This document shows positions 13,001 to 25,000 of a stretch of DNA of 64,000 bases, in pieces. A program made the translations under genes and the position numbers. Origin of the DNA: Dendrophyllia cribrosa. Taxonomy: Eukaryota > Cnidaria > Anthozoa > Scleractinia > Dendrophylliidae. Under the pieces are notes generated by a model. It was not told where the DNA came from. It saw only the letters and a program-made list of their open reading frames with translations, and ran no database searches. Position 1 is the first letter of the stretch, and each line of letters begins with the position of its first letter. The stretch covers positions 7,867,558-7,931,557 of the forward strand of contig JAJLRJ010000007.1 in the NCBI GenBank assembly GCA_024195265.1, written 5' to 3'.

Positions 13001-16000
13001 CAAAACAATATGAAGTATATCCACTAATTTAATGGATTCTAACACTAACTAAAGAATATCTGTAAATCGGTTACAGATTTTGTCCTGATTTACATAAACA
13101 CTTCCTTTAATTTTCTCAGCTAAAATGATTTGTATTGCCAAAATAGTCAATAAACATCATTCAGTATTTGAGTTCTTGGAAAACTTACTTTGCTGCCAGA
13201 CAGCGGTGAAAGGCAGCAGGGAAAGGCCATGCCACCATGATCCATTTGATGTAAGTCAGAATACCCCCTGACCTTCCCGAAATCCTGGAGAGAACCCTTA
13301 AAATTGATTCTTATCACCTCTTTACTTAAGGTTACAGTGTACCTTCGGGGGTGTCTCCAGTATAACAACTCTAGCGTCTTAAGATTACACTTAATATACC
13401 TAAACCCAGATATCAAATTAAAGCTTATAGAGCTGGCTATCTAAATATGGAAACCATTTGGTAATAAAATGAATTGTCGAATTTTTTACGACGTCTAAAT
13501 TCGAACGTCCGAATCAGCTTTAAAACGCTCTTACTCAAAGCGATTATTGTATTTTGCTAATTTGATTTATTCTTGGGTTTTCGGACACGAAGCGCTAAAA
13601 CGACGTGTCGGCGATTTCCCATATTCAATTACAGTGAAAAGTTACAGAATATTTTCGAAAAAGGGAGAAAAAAAATTGGAGTGATCGCACGGAAATGGCT
13701 CTTGACGAAAACGTTTTCGAAAATAAGAAATTCGCCGACACGTTTTTGTTGATTATATGTTAGCCTAGCTTCTGTCCAAATTTGAGGAAAATCGAACGAA
13801 TTCCCTTTGAGTTGTAGCTCTTTAAAGTGTCCCCTACAAGCGAAAAATTAACTTTGAGAAAACAGCGCTTAGAAAAACATATTGCTATATAAACAAACTC
13901 CGCCCACAAAAGTTATACCGTCATTTCGCTGTCAATTTTTTCAATAATTTTTTTTTTAGGTGAAAGTTCATTCTGTAAACTTTATTTTGACGCCAAAAAA
14001 AAATTCAATACATTTTCGATCCGAAGGTACACTGTAACCTTAAAGGCCCAGTATTGTCCATTATGCTTCACGCACCTCTGTTATTGTTTTGGTTTGCTCA
14101 GGAGCAGGGCTTCTATTGTTTTCTGGGTTCTGCTTTTCTCGCAGCAAACATTCAATCGAGTTGAAAGGAATTATATCGTCTCGTACTTCTGTTCTCTTCA
14201 AACTTGTTATATTAAAATATGTTGTTTGATAAATAAGGTACTTCAATAAATGTCTAAGAGCGATGTACAAGGACTGACATGGCCGATGCAAATGGACAAG
14301 ACCTACCAGAATTTTCAACATGAAGAAAATGGCTGCTGATGTTTGCAGAGCGCAATGCATATTGGACAAAACTGGGAAAATGCATTGAGACTACAAGGAA
14401 AAATTTGATACTGATCACTGTTAATTAACAAATGTTATCTTTTAAACTTAGGACTTTATTATACTAAATATAGTTTTGGTTTTATTTATTCCCCAGCAAC
14501 AGCACCTCACATCATATTTACGACAAGCAATCCTCCATCAGCAACTAAAGACAAGACTATACAGGCCTTATTGTATTCAGTATTGCCGATATTTGCATTT
14601 GCAGTTGTCCTGGTGGTTGGATTTTTCATGTACCATAGGCATAAAACAACTTTTCCAACTAGAATTTTTGAAGAGGAGCCACTTCACACAATACCACCAC
14701 CTTCTCCAGACCTTGGAATTAGGCCTATTCAGTTACAAATGGTTATTTCTCAAGGCCAGTTTGGCACAGTATGGAAAGCAGACTATTTGCAGGATGCAGT
14801 CGCAGTTAAAGTTTTCCCTTCATCCCTCAAAGCAGCTTGGATCTCCGAAAAGGAGATCTACAGTTCTTGCAACATGAAACACGAAAATATTCTGAACTTC
14901 ATTGCAGCCGAGAAACACACAGATGGCCAGTATGTAGAGTATTGGCTAATTGCCCAGTATCATGAGAATAGCTCTCTTGCCGATTATCTCAAGGGTCATG
15001 TCATTAGTTGGCCTGAGCTGTGTGGCATGGCTGGAAGCATGGCCAGTGGTCTCGCCTACCTTCACACTGAGGTGCCTGGAGCCTTTTTTAAGCCCTGCAT
15101 TGCTCACAGAGATTTCAAAAGTAAAAACGTGCTTGTCAAAAAGGACCTTTCTTGTTGCCTATCTGATTTTGGACTGGCAATCAAATTCCACACTGGAGGG
15201 GATCCTGGGGAGACACATGGTCAGGTAGGTGACATCTGCATGTGTTACTTTAAAGGTAATTTATAACATACCTCAAGAAAAGCACACACTCTGATTGATT
15301 CTTACTCACAGGCTCATGTTACTCAGCTTGTTTTGCCGGAAATTTTGATATGTTGCCTTCATGATATTTCTTTTATCAAAACTGTGCAAAAATAATTGAA
15401 AACACCTTCAGTCATGGACAAAATTTTCTTTGAACCTAAAAAAGAAGATAGATATATATATATATAGTGAATTTTTATCAATTTTTCAAAGACACTTTTT
15501 TGCAGAAGTGTGGGAAAGTTTTTAATAGCCAGTGTACATGGTGTACAGGAAATGTTTTATGCAAATACAGCCTGGCAGTGCTGGAAATAACAGTAGGTAG
15601 TCATTGGACATTGTCCAACCAAAATCCTAAAATGTCAGACTAACTTTACATTATGCTCGGACATGATGTCCGAGCACAAAACTAACTTAGCTATTGTCTT
15701 TTGTCTGGTCATGTCATTGAATTTGATTCCAAAAAACATGAACATAATAATAATATATGCTATTTGTACAGTGCAGTATTTGTACAATTGTATTTTTTAA
15801 AATTCAGAAAATAAGGTGTGATTTGAAATTGCCTTGTAACACATTGCAAACCGCAAAACTTCTTATAGCATGCCATGTACAGTATTGGTCAAATGTAAGT
15901 TGACAGTCGCTCAAAACGTTGAGTTTCAAGTCACAAACTTTGAGTTTCGAGACAAGAAAACAAAAAGCTTGCCACTCGATTGATTCTTTAGAAGACTGGC

Positions 16001-19000
16001 AAAAGGTTGCACTTCTCTTTGTTTTAAGATACTTACACGATCTTACAGCTAGCTGACTGTACCAACTCAAGGGTGTTGATCATCGAACAGCGACGATCGT
16101 GGTTTCGGCATGCTTTGTTTCCACAAGATATATTTACTAATGCTTAACAAGAATTTATATCAAAAGGTTTGAAAAGGAAGGCCAAATGTGTGGCTGTGAA
16201 ACTTCACAAAATGTATTTATCTAAACATCATTGCGTTATGCGCTGTTTACATGCATGCCTGCACTATGCAAATTCAATACTCTTTTGATGTCAGTGTAAA
16301 GTTTGCTATTTTGCATTTAATCTTTTACATTTGCCACTTATTTTTTTAATATTGGTCTTTATTGAAGACTTCCAATTTTAGTTTTTGAAGCGTGACATCT
16401 TCCTGTCGGAGACCAGAGTTGTTTTTGACTGTATGCAAATTCAAGTCGCTGCCAGAGTTATTTTTGACATTATGCAAAATCAAGTCGCTGCAGAAAAGAA
16501 TATTCACTGATGTTATTTAGGATTTAGCCAATGCCATTCCTATCGATTCTGCCATCGTATACTTTGTTAGCTCATGATTTTCTAATCCACTGAGAAAATT
16601 TGAGGTCTTAAGTTAAAGCATTACAGACTTCTACGCATAGCATATTATTTGACAACAACCGATACATTCAATTTTCACTTAAAACAGGAGCTGTCTATGC
16701 CACTCTTTTTTCAAGATTTTTTCGATGGAAGTTTCGCAGCTCACAACAGTGCGATAACATGCCGCCCAGTATTTAAATTGCCCGTGGGGGGAAATCTCTA
16801 TTCCTCATAAGCTCGGCTTCTCGGAGATTTCCCCGCCACAGTCACTCCTCCCAAGTTATGTATAAATTTTTAATTTAATATTAATTAACCTATTTATTAT
16901 CATTTTTATTCTGCTTGTAATTCATTGTGTGTGGCAAAATAAAAAAAAAATGACAAAACAATGGCCATGCGAAAAAAATCACTGTTCTGTCTTTAAGAAA
17001 TTAACCATTTTTTTCAAAATCCCTTTTCGAGTTTCTCAAAAAAACTTCAAGTGTCTCGAAACTTGAAACTCGAAACGTCGAGATTGTCAACTTACATTTG
17101 ACCGGTACTGTATGGAATAAATGGATTGTGTCTCAGGGAAAATCCAAGATACTGTACACATCATGTAGCCGATGTCCATAGCTCATGATTTTCTAATCCA
17201 CCGAGAAAATTTGAGGTCTTAAGTTAAAGCATTACAGACTTCTACGCATAGCATATTATTTGACAACAACCGATACATTCAATTTTCACTTAAAAAATAA
17301 AGCTCCAGGGTAGAAAAACAGGAGCTGTCTATGCCACTCTTTTTTCAAGATTTTTTCGATGGAAGTTTCGCAGCTCACAACAGTGCGATAACATGCCGCC
17401 TAGTATTTAAATTGCCCGTGGGGGGAAATCTCTATTCCTCGTAAGCTCGGCTTCTCGGAGATTTCCCCGCCACAGTCACTCCTCCCAAGTTATGTATAAA
17501 TTTTTAATTTAATATTAATTAACCTATTTATTATCATTTTTATTCTGCTTGTAATTCATTGTGTGTGGCAAAATAAAAAAAAAATAAATAAATAAAAATA
17601 ACAAAACAATGGCCATGCGAAAAAAATCACTGTTCTGTCTTTAAGAAATTAACCATTTTTTTCAAAATCCTTTTTCGAGTTTCTCAAAAAAACTTCAAGT
17701 GTCTCGAAACTTGAAACTCGAAACGTCGAGATTGTCAACTTACATTTGACCGGTACTGTATGGAATAAATGGATTGTGTCTCAGGGAAAATCCAAAATAC
17801 TGTACACATTATGTAGCCGATGTCCATCCAATTTTGTAAAGTGTCTGATTAAAATGGAGGTTTCAAAGAAAACATTTCCTTCTAAGTAAGAAAACAAAGG
17901 AAATTTATGGCATTTAATGGTAGAAATGAAAATCATGAAAAATCCAAAATGGCAGATGAATGCACCAGAAGAACATTTCCAAATTATTGTAGAAGCTCAT
18001 TCTTATTATGTTTCCTGTTACAAAGGTCTGTTTGTGTTAAAATTCATTTATTATTTAAATGTTCTTGAAAGTATTCTACATTTCTCCACAACACTATTTC
18101 TTTTACACTATTTGCACTAAGTGAGGATGTCGGAGTAGGCTTGATAAACAATACATTCCATTCCTAAATCACTACGTTCTATTCCTAAATCAATACATTG
18201 TATTTCACATTTGGAGGTCACTGCCCATGATCTGACATGCAGAAAGAGAGCATCCAAAATTTTCACCTGCAGTACAGACTTCGTTTAACCACAATATATT
18301 TTTCCCTTTAGGATCTTTGAATACATTAAATGCTAAAAGATGAACATTTGTTTTTAAAGGCAACACAATACTATTTGAGTTTCAAAGCAATATGAACTGG
18401 TGACGTTTTGGTTAACGAGTGCATCGGAATGTGACTAATACATTGTATGACGTTTTGGTAAAACAAATGTATTGTGCTTTGGCATGTGACTAATATTATG
18501 TTTTTGACAAATTCTGAAAAATATTAACATAAGCCCTTCAGAAGCATACAAATGTGTATGTTGCAGTTAATTTTTTATTTCAGATCATTTTTGTTTTTCC
18601 TTTGTTTCAAATTCATTAGCATATATTACCATACCCAAAAACAAAGGAAAAATAAAAATTACCTGAGATAAAAAATTAACTACAACATGTATATGTAAGT
18701 TCAATCATTTGCTTGTTATCAGAAAAACAGCATTCACAGAGGCAATACCTTTGTTTCATTTCATTTGTACTCCTTCAGAACTAGAAAATAGAAAACATTA
18801 TGTTCATATTTAGTCTGCAAAACCACCCCTACAGTAGCATGTTTTTAGTGTGTTAATAAGACAGCCAAATTTTAAGCGACAACAGCCCTAACACACCTCC
18901 CTGGTAGATTTTCAGGCAAAAAATGTATTATAATTTATGCAAGTTCAAACAATGAGAGAACAATACAACCCGACGATGCGAAAAGAACAGGCAAGTTTAT

Positions 19001-22000
19001 TTACATAATTTATTGAGCTCGCTTGGGCCACTTGACCAAAATAGCGTTGCAAAGGAAAATTACCAAGCAACCAGCCACCATGTTTAAAAGCACTGGTTTT
19101 AATGAGTTGATACCAAATTTTAGTGAGTAATACGGAAATCAAATTCAAGAAAAATTAATCATTTGGCCACGTTTTCTTTTTCAGGTTGGTACAAGACGTT
19201 ACATGGCTCCTGAAGTTCTTGAAGGAGCGATCAACTTTACAAGGGAGTCCTTTCTTCACATTGATGTATATGCATTTGCACTTGTTCTGTGGGAATTGGC
19301 ATCAAGATGTTCTGTGGTAGATGGTAGGCGCTACATTAAAACATAAATGGTCCCAAGTTGTGTGGGGCTTCTGATGTTATGAGATAGTGTGATTTCCCAC
19401 AATTGGCCTCAAATCACATCACATAATTTACTAACCAGAACAATCATGTGTCTTTAAAAATCACATAAATCAAACAAATTTATGAGAAAAACTAGAATTT
19501 ACCTATTCATTTTACATTACCATCACTAAAAGTCAGAAACACTGGAAATATGGCTTCAAACTTGAAAAGAAAACACAAATTATGCAAATGACTATTTGGC
19601 TCACTTATGCTAATGCTTATACTTCATGTAGTAGAATATGATCTATACTAGCCTGCGTAGCAGGCGTCGGGGAGGGGGGAACTGGGGAGAGATGGGGAAA
19701 TGACGCCTGCAATAAAGACCCCCTTTTGTTCATTTCTGCGGCCGCTGGCGGCCGCAAGATCTGATTGGCTAACGTACAATGAGTAGTTTATTCAAAAATG
19801 TAAACACATCACATTCACGATAGCAGCGGACGGAGACGTTTTGGCAAAAGCTTTGGCCGATTTAAATCTCGCTGGTAGCTACAATTTGAGCTTGAAACCT
19901 GAACAAGTATCGGCTGTACGATCTCTTCTCGATGGCAGGGATGTGCTAGCAGTTTTGCCCACTGGATACGGCAGCCTTCCAATTTCGCAATGCTAAGTTT
20001 AAAATAAGCGATTTTGTTGCATTGTCAAAGGAATCGCGTACAATGATGTTTTCACTGGGATATAAAATGATTACCTTGAGATGTTTGTCGGTTGTTCCTG
20101 AAATATCATCAATATTACAGTAGGCTGTGCATTGTCACCTTTCGTTTTCTGCAAAGTCAACGTCTCCTTGATCGTCCTTGCTTCAGAAAACAAAGACTTC
20201 TTCGAAGATCCCTGTCCAGAAGATTTTTCATCCGCCACATGAACATTAACTCGTCTCTTTTCTTTATTTCTCTCAGGCGTGATGGTTGCGCATGGGCAGC
20301 TGTCTTTTCCTCGATTGATGGCAGTTGTATCATCGCATTCGGCCGAAGCAGTCCGGCATTGCAGTGCTTGAAGTGACAACTGTTCTAATAAAACTGTATA
20401 ACTCTGCAGCATTTCTGATCTTCCAAACACAAGGTCTACATACGCGTTCTGATATGCTTTCGCTTTAAATAAAGGGCAACCCATAGATGATAGAACAACA
20501 GTCCGCCAACACCAACCGACATTGTAAACAAGTTTTCGAAGGAAGCCCTTGATCCAGAAGACACGAACTCGATTCTACAGAATCTGCAACAATTATTTAA
20601 AGTTTGTTCTTTCGGTTTTCTCCTACTTTTAGAACTCTTCGTGGGAGTAGCTAACATTTCCACTCGAAGACCTTCTCATAGTTGAGCCTTTTCCCAAAAT
20701 TATTTTTCTCACTTCGAGAAAATTTGCACGAGGCGGTTGGTAAATTCCTACGTGAATTCAGCCACGCGTAAAAGCGCGCGCTAGTTTCTGATTGGTTGAC
20801 GTTTTGACAGTTGACATAATCTGATTATCTGAAAATCGGTGGGCGTAATACGAATAGCCCGGTTCTTATAGCAGGCGTTCCTTCCCTTTCCCCTCCCTTT
20901 TTTTTAAGCCCACCCCCCCCCCCCCCCCATCCCCCTCCCCATTTACGCCTGCCACGCAGGCTAGATCTATACACCACCTAAAATAACTGCTGTTTTGTTT
21001 TAGGGCCAATTGAAGGGCCGAGAGCATATCCAGCCTATATGACTTTTTAAGCCTTTTTTTATTTTTTCTCGCTCAGAATAGCTCAGAATAGCCTCATTTT
21101 ATCGTACAACGAATAATATCACAAGCCCTTGTCGAATTTGCACTAACCCTAAGGAATTTGACCAATTTCACTTGAAAAAAGCAGAGTTCTGGCCCTCCAG
21201 TGCTTTGACGGTACATTCAGAGCGCAATTTCGAAGCCTTTTGAAAGCAGTTTGGCCGTGAGAATACGCGACTGCAATACTTCTGATCAGTGCTAACAACT
21301 AAACGAAAATACCGTTATTTACGCACGCCTGGTACGCTTATCTATCGTGAGCTCACTACGGCAACACATCGCCTCTGTAGCATGTGTGTAAGCCAACGTG
21401 TATGAGGCCCGTTCGGTGATTGAAAGACATCATTAAGTCCGGAAATCCTTAAGTCTCTAGCACCTCTCAAAGAAACGAGTCGTGTTTCTTGTCCTTCCTT
21501 GTGTCTGAAGTGCCATTTAGCGCTCGAGGTGAAAAACGGACCTTGGTGGACAAGTACGAGCTGGCGGGAAAGTCTGTAATCACTTCGGATCAGAAAAGGG
21601 GCAGCGTTGAGAGTTGTGGGCCATTTCCCATCCCGTGCCGTGGTCGAAATGCCCGATATCCGAAGTGCTTTTAGACTTATAGTATTTTGCAATAATTTTC
21701 GGGCAGGAACTCCATTTTGGTTTTGTCGTAGGATTTCCCGACATGCTTTGCGACAGTGGCAGATGGGTCCACTGTGCGTGGTTGGGCTCTTGAAATACAG
21801 CTTTGGGCAGCTCGAAGTGAGTTCTTGCTGGCCGGCCGAAAGATGTTTCGCATTTGGATCGAGTCTTTAATGCAACATTAAAATCGATCTAAAAGGATTT
21901 TCAAATCGAGATACGCGTTTTGATGCCTTTTTTGACCTTTAAATAATAAAACTTAGTCTGAACTGAGCATGTGTTCCTCGGTGGTCTAGTGGCTTGGTTT

Positions 22001-25000
22001 CGGGATTTGCGCTCGGACGGCTCTGGGTTCGATTCACGCTCAGCATCCTTTTTTTTTTTTTTCGAACTGGACATTACAAAAGTGATTGACTTTTTTTTGC
22101 ATTCGTCAAAAATCCTTGCTTTTATTTTTTAAAAATACCGAACCGCGTCAGTGTGAAAACAGAAGCTTACCGCAATATTGCGATACAATAGGAGCCTTTG
22201 ATTTTTTTTTCTTTTTTTTGCATACAGAATTTCTCGAAAACGACTGAAAAAACAACAGAAAAAAATTCTAAACAATGTTTTGCAACTAATTTGTAGTTCA
22301 CATGCCAAAAATGGACAAATCTGAGAGAAAGAAAAAGTAAAAAAGGCCTAAAAAGTCATATAGGCTGGATATGCTCTCGGCCCTTCAATTTATATGCTTT
22401 ATCTGCATTAAGTGCCATATTTGTATAGTGCCAAACGTGAGGGGAAAAAAATAACTGTTTTATCAGAAAACTGTAAAAAACAGACTGTAAGTGCACAGTC
22501 TGCCATATAATAATGCTCTTTTGAAGCATAATTTGCCCTGAAAATGCTGCATAATTTTCAATTTTTTTTCACATCCTATCAGAAGGCCTGTTTGTGTTCA
22601 TAGCATGTTGATTAAAGGACCCAAGTCGCCAAAAATGCACTGTGCAATCAGAATGTGAAATCTGCCATTTTCAATGCCATCGAAATTACCAAACATTGTG
22701 CATTGAATCAGAATCTTACTGCATCGTCTCCATCTTATTCAGGCTCTGCTTCTAAAAATATGTCTGACCTTTCACGGCGATTTTCCTACTTGTGGTCATG
22801 CACCACATGTAGCATAATACCAGAACTCCTGAATGTTAAAGAAAACAAAGACGTGGCTGACGCAGGTTCTTTAAGATGTCATTGTTCAGGCTGTGTACAT
22901 GTATGGTTTGTCTCTGGAAGTGAAAGGAGAAAAACGATCCCAGAAACACACATGGGAAGGAAACTGACCATTTCACCTCTGCCTGTATAGTTGTCCTTGG
23001 GGCAACCATATTTGTTGGTTTGGCTACCACAAGAATATACTGGTAGCCCAGCCCTAGCCTACAAGCAAGCTCTCTCTGTCTCTCTCTCTCTCTGCTCCGC
23101 CGTCTCCCCCAACTAAGGGAGCTTGCTCGCAGGCTAGCCCAGCCCGTTGTCCCTGATTAAGCCAACATACATTATGTTACTATAATTCTTAAGGCAGTGG
23201 TTTACTTGCCTCTGATTTGAGTGTTCTTGTCCCCCAGGTCCAGTAGGTGAATACAGGTTGCCATTTGAAGAGGAAGTAGGATCGCATCTGTCATTAGAAG
23301 ATATGCAGCAGGCTGTAGTCCACAAGAAAATACGTCCCAAGTTACGGACAGACTGGTTCCATCACAAGGTGAGACACAACTTCATCCCCAGGGACATCTC
23401 CACTTTTAAAATGACGGGCAAGGCTCCACCGCGGTCAAACGTCTGAGGCATTTTTTTCGTTTTATTTAGTGGGATTTTATTTATTAAATGAAAATATGGG
23501 CAAGGATGTATAAAAAAAATTAGTTGACATTACTATCTTTTAATTATTCTCAAAATGATGAGCTTTTTCGTTGAAAACTGACCAAAACTCTTTGCGACTG
23601 ATTAAAATTATGTTGGCAAATGACGCTGACAATTCTGCAGTTCACAGTTTTCAAACGCTTAGAACTTTTTTAGTAAACTTTCAAAACGTTTGGTAAATTG
23701 ACAGTGTATTGGCAATATATTAAACTTTAAACAGTGAAAATGACAACCTTAACTTTTAAATACTTTACTTAACTTTTGCAAATTTCTCTCGTTTGACCGC
23801 AGTTTGACAAGGCATACATTGTAGAAACCCTTGAACAAGGTTGCCAAAATACTCCAAGAATCGTTTAGTATTTATTCAGGTGGTATATGATGAAATGGCT
23901 TTTTCAGAGCCATGTTTGTTTTCTGACAATCTAAAACAGTTGTTCAAATGAAAAAAAAAATTGCCAAATTTTACCACTTATGTCCAGGATTGCAGATCAT
24001 TAGATGCATGACAAATTTTGATATCCAACACGAAGTGTCCCATTAAGTCTAAGTGTGGACTATCTTTTTTGAAATGTAAGGTAAGCATTAGTGTTAGTGT
24101 TGTTTCTATGTTAGGGTAAACGCACCTGTCTATCTTTACTTAAGGAGCAGAATTTCGGGGACACTTCGTGACGTTTATTGTCTGAATTTTTGAAAACAAG
24201 TGATGTTGAAGTTGAGTTGAAGAGCAAGAGGACACTTTGTGACGCTTATTAAATTTGTCATACATCTAATTATCTGCAATCCTGGACATAACAAGGTGCT
24301 GTTACACAATGGAGGAACTAGTTTATTCTTTGCTAATTGTACAGTGCAATGCTGACGAGAGCTTTGCACTGTATAGTTGCATCTCTCAACTTGCCAAAAT
24401 CATACTAGTTAGTTCTTTTCTGCAGTTACCTTGTAATGTAACCTTTCACTGCAAGACAAAATATATGTAGTGAGATATCAGTGACTTCAACTTTTATTTT
24501 CCTAAATTGATCTTGTCATTGATGTTTCGTATGAAAGTTGAGTTCCCTTAACATCACAGAAATTCATGGAAAGTCATGTTCTTCTCAATATATTGTAGGG
24601 AAAAGTTGGGAAATTTTTGCTCTCCAATATTGGTTCAGACCCTCACTTGTCCTAGGCATTTTGTTCAACCGACCCCCTACCCCCCACCCCGATGCATCCA
24701 CCTGCCCACCCTCTGCTCCCTCCAACACTGTACCCAAGGGTAAGGCAGATGACCATTACATGTACATATCACATATTTTTCCCGGTGTGCTATAACTTGT
24801 TCAACTCTTCACAGAGAGAACTTTTTTTAAGATTTTATTATCTTCACATAAAATTATTCACAAGTTAAAAAGCACACATGTTAACCATGAGTTATTATTT
24901 TTCTAAACAGGGTATGGCTAGTTTTCTTCAAACAATTGAAGAGTGTTGGGATCAAGATGCAGAGGCAAGGCTGTCAGCACAATGTGTTGCAGAAAGGGTG

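Larger units (their letters stand above)
19648..20964. mobile_element. TIR transposon carrying a truncated RecQ-like helicase fragment
   Basis: The ends are inverted repeats (CTAGCCTGCGTAGCAGGCGT at the left; ACGCCTGCCACGCAGGCTAG at the right). ATCTATA stands on both sides (19641-19647 and 20965-20971), a 7-bp, or possibly 8-bp, target duplication. Length is 1317 bp. The + strand at 19823-19972 carries a RecQ-type helicase N-terminal fragment that breaks at the Walker A motif. The minus strand at 20071-20663 holds two overlapping frames with a CRFC zinc-binding start. It looks like an internal deletion of a larger element with two divergent genes. The superfamily is not assigned; 7-8 bp duplications would fit P-, hAT- or MuDR-adjacent groups. 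Confidence 0.8.

Noticed and set aside
14476..15228. Frames of 133 and 92 codons inside the kinase exon
   Set aside because: Other-frame shadows of ACVR2 exon 3, which has the clear kinase motifs.
21974..22048. Functional tRNA-Glu/Asp gene
   Set aside because: Boxes A and B are good, but the acceptor, anticodon and T stems do not pair as required.
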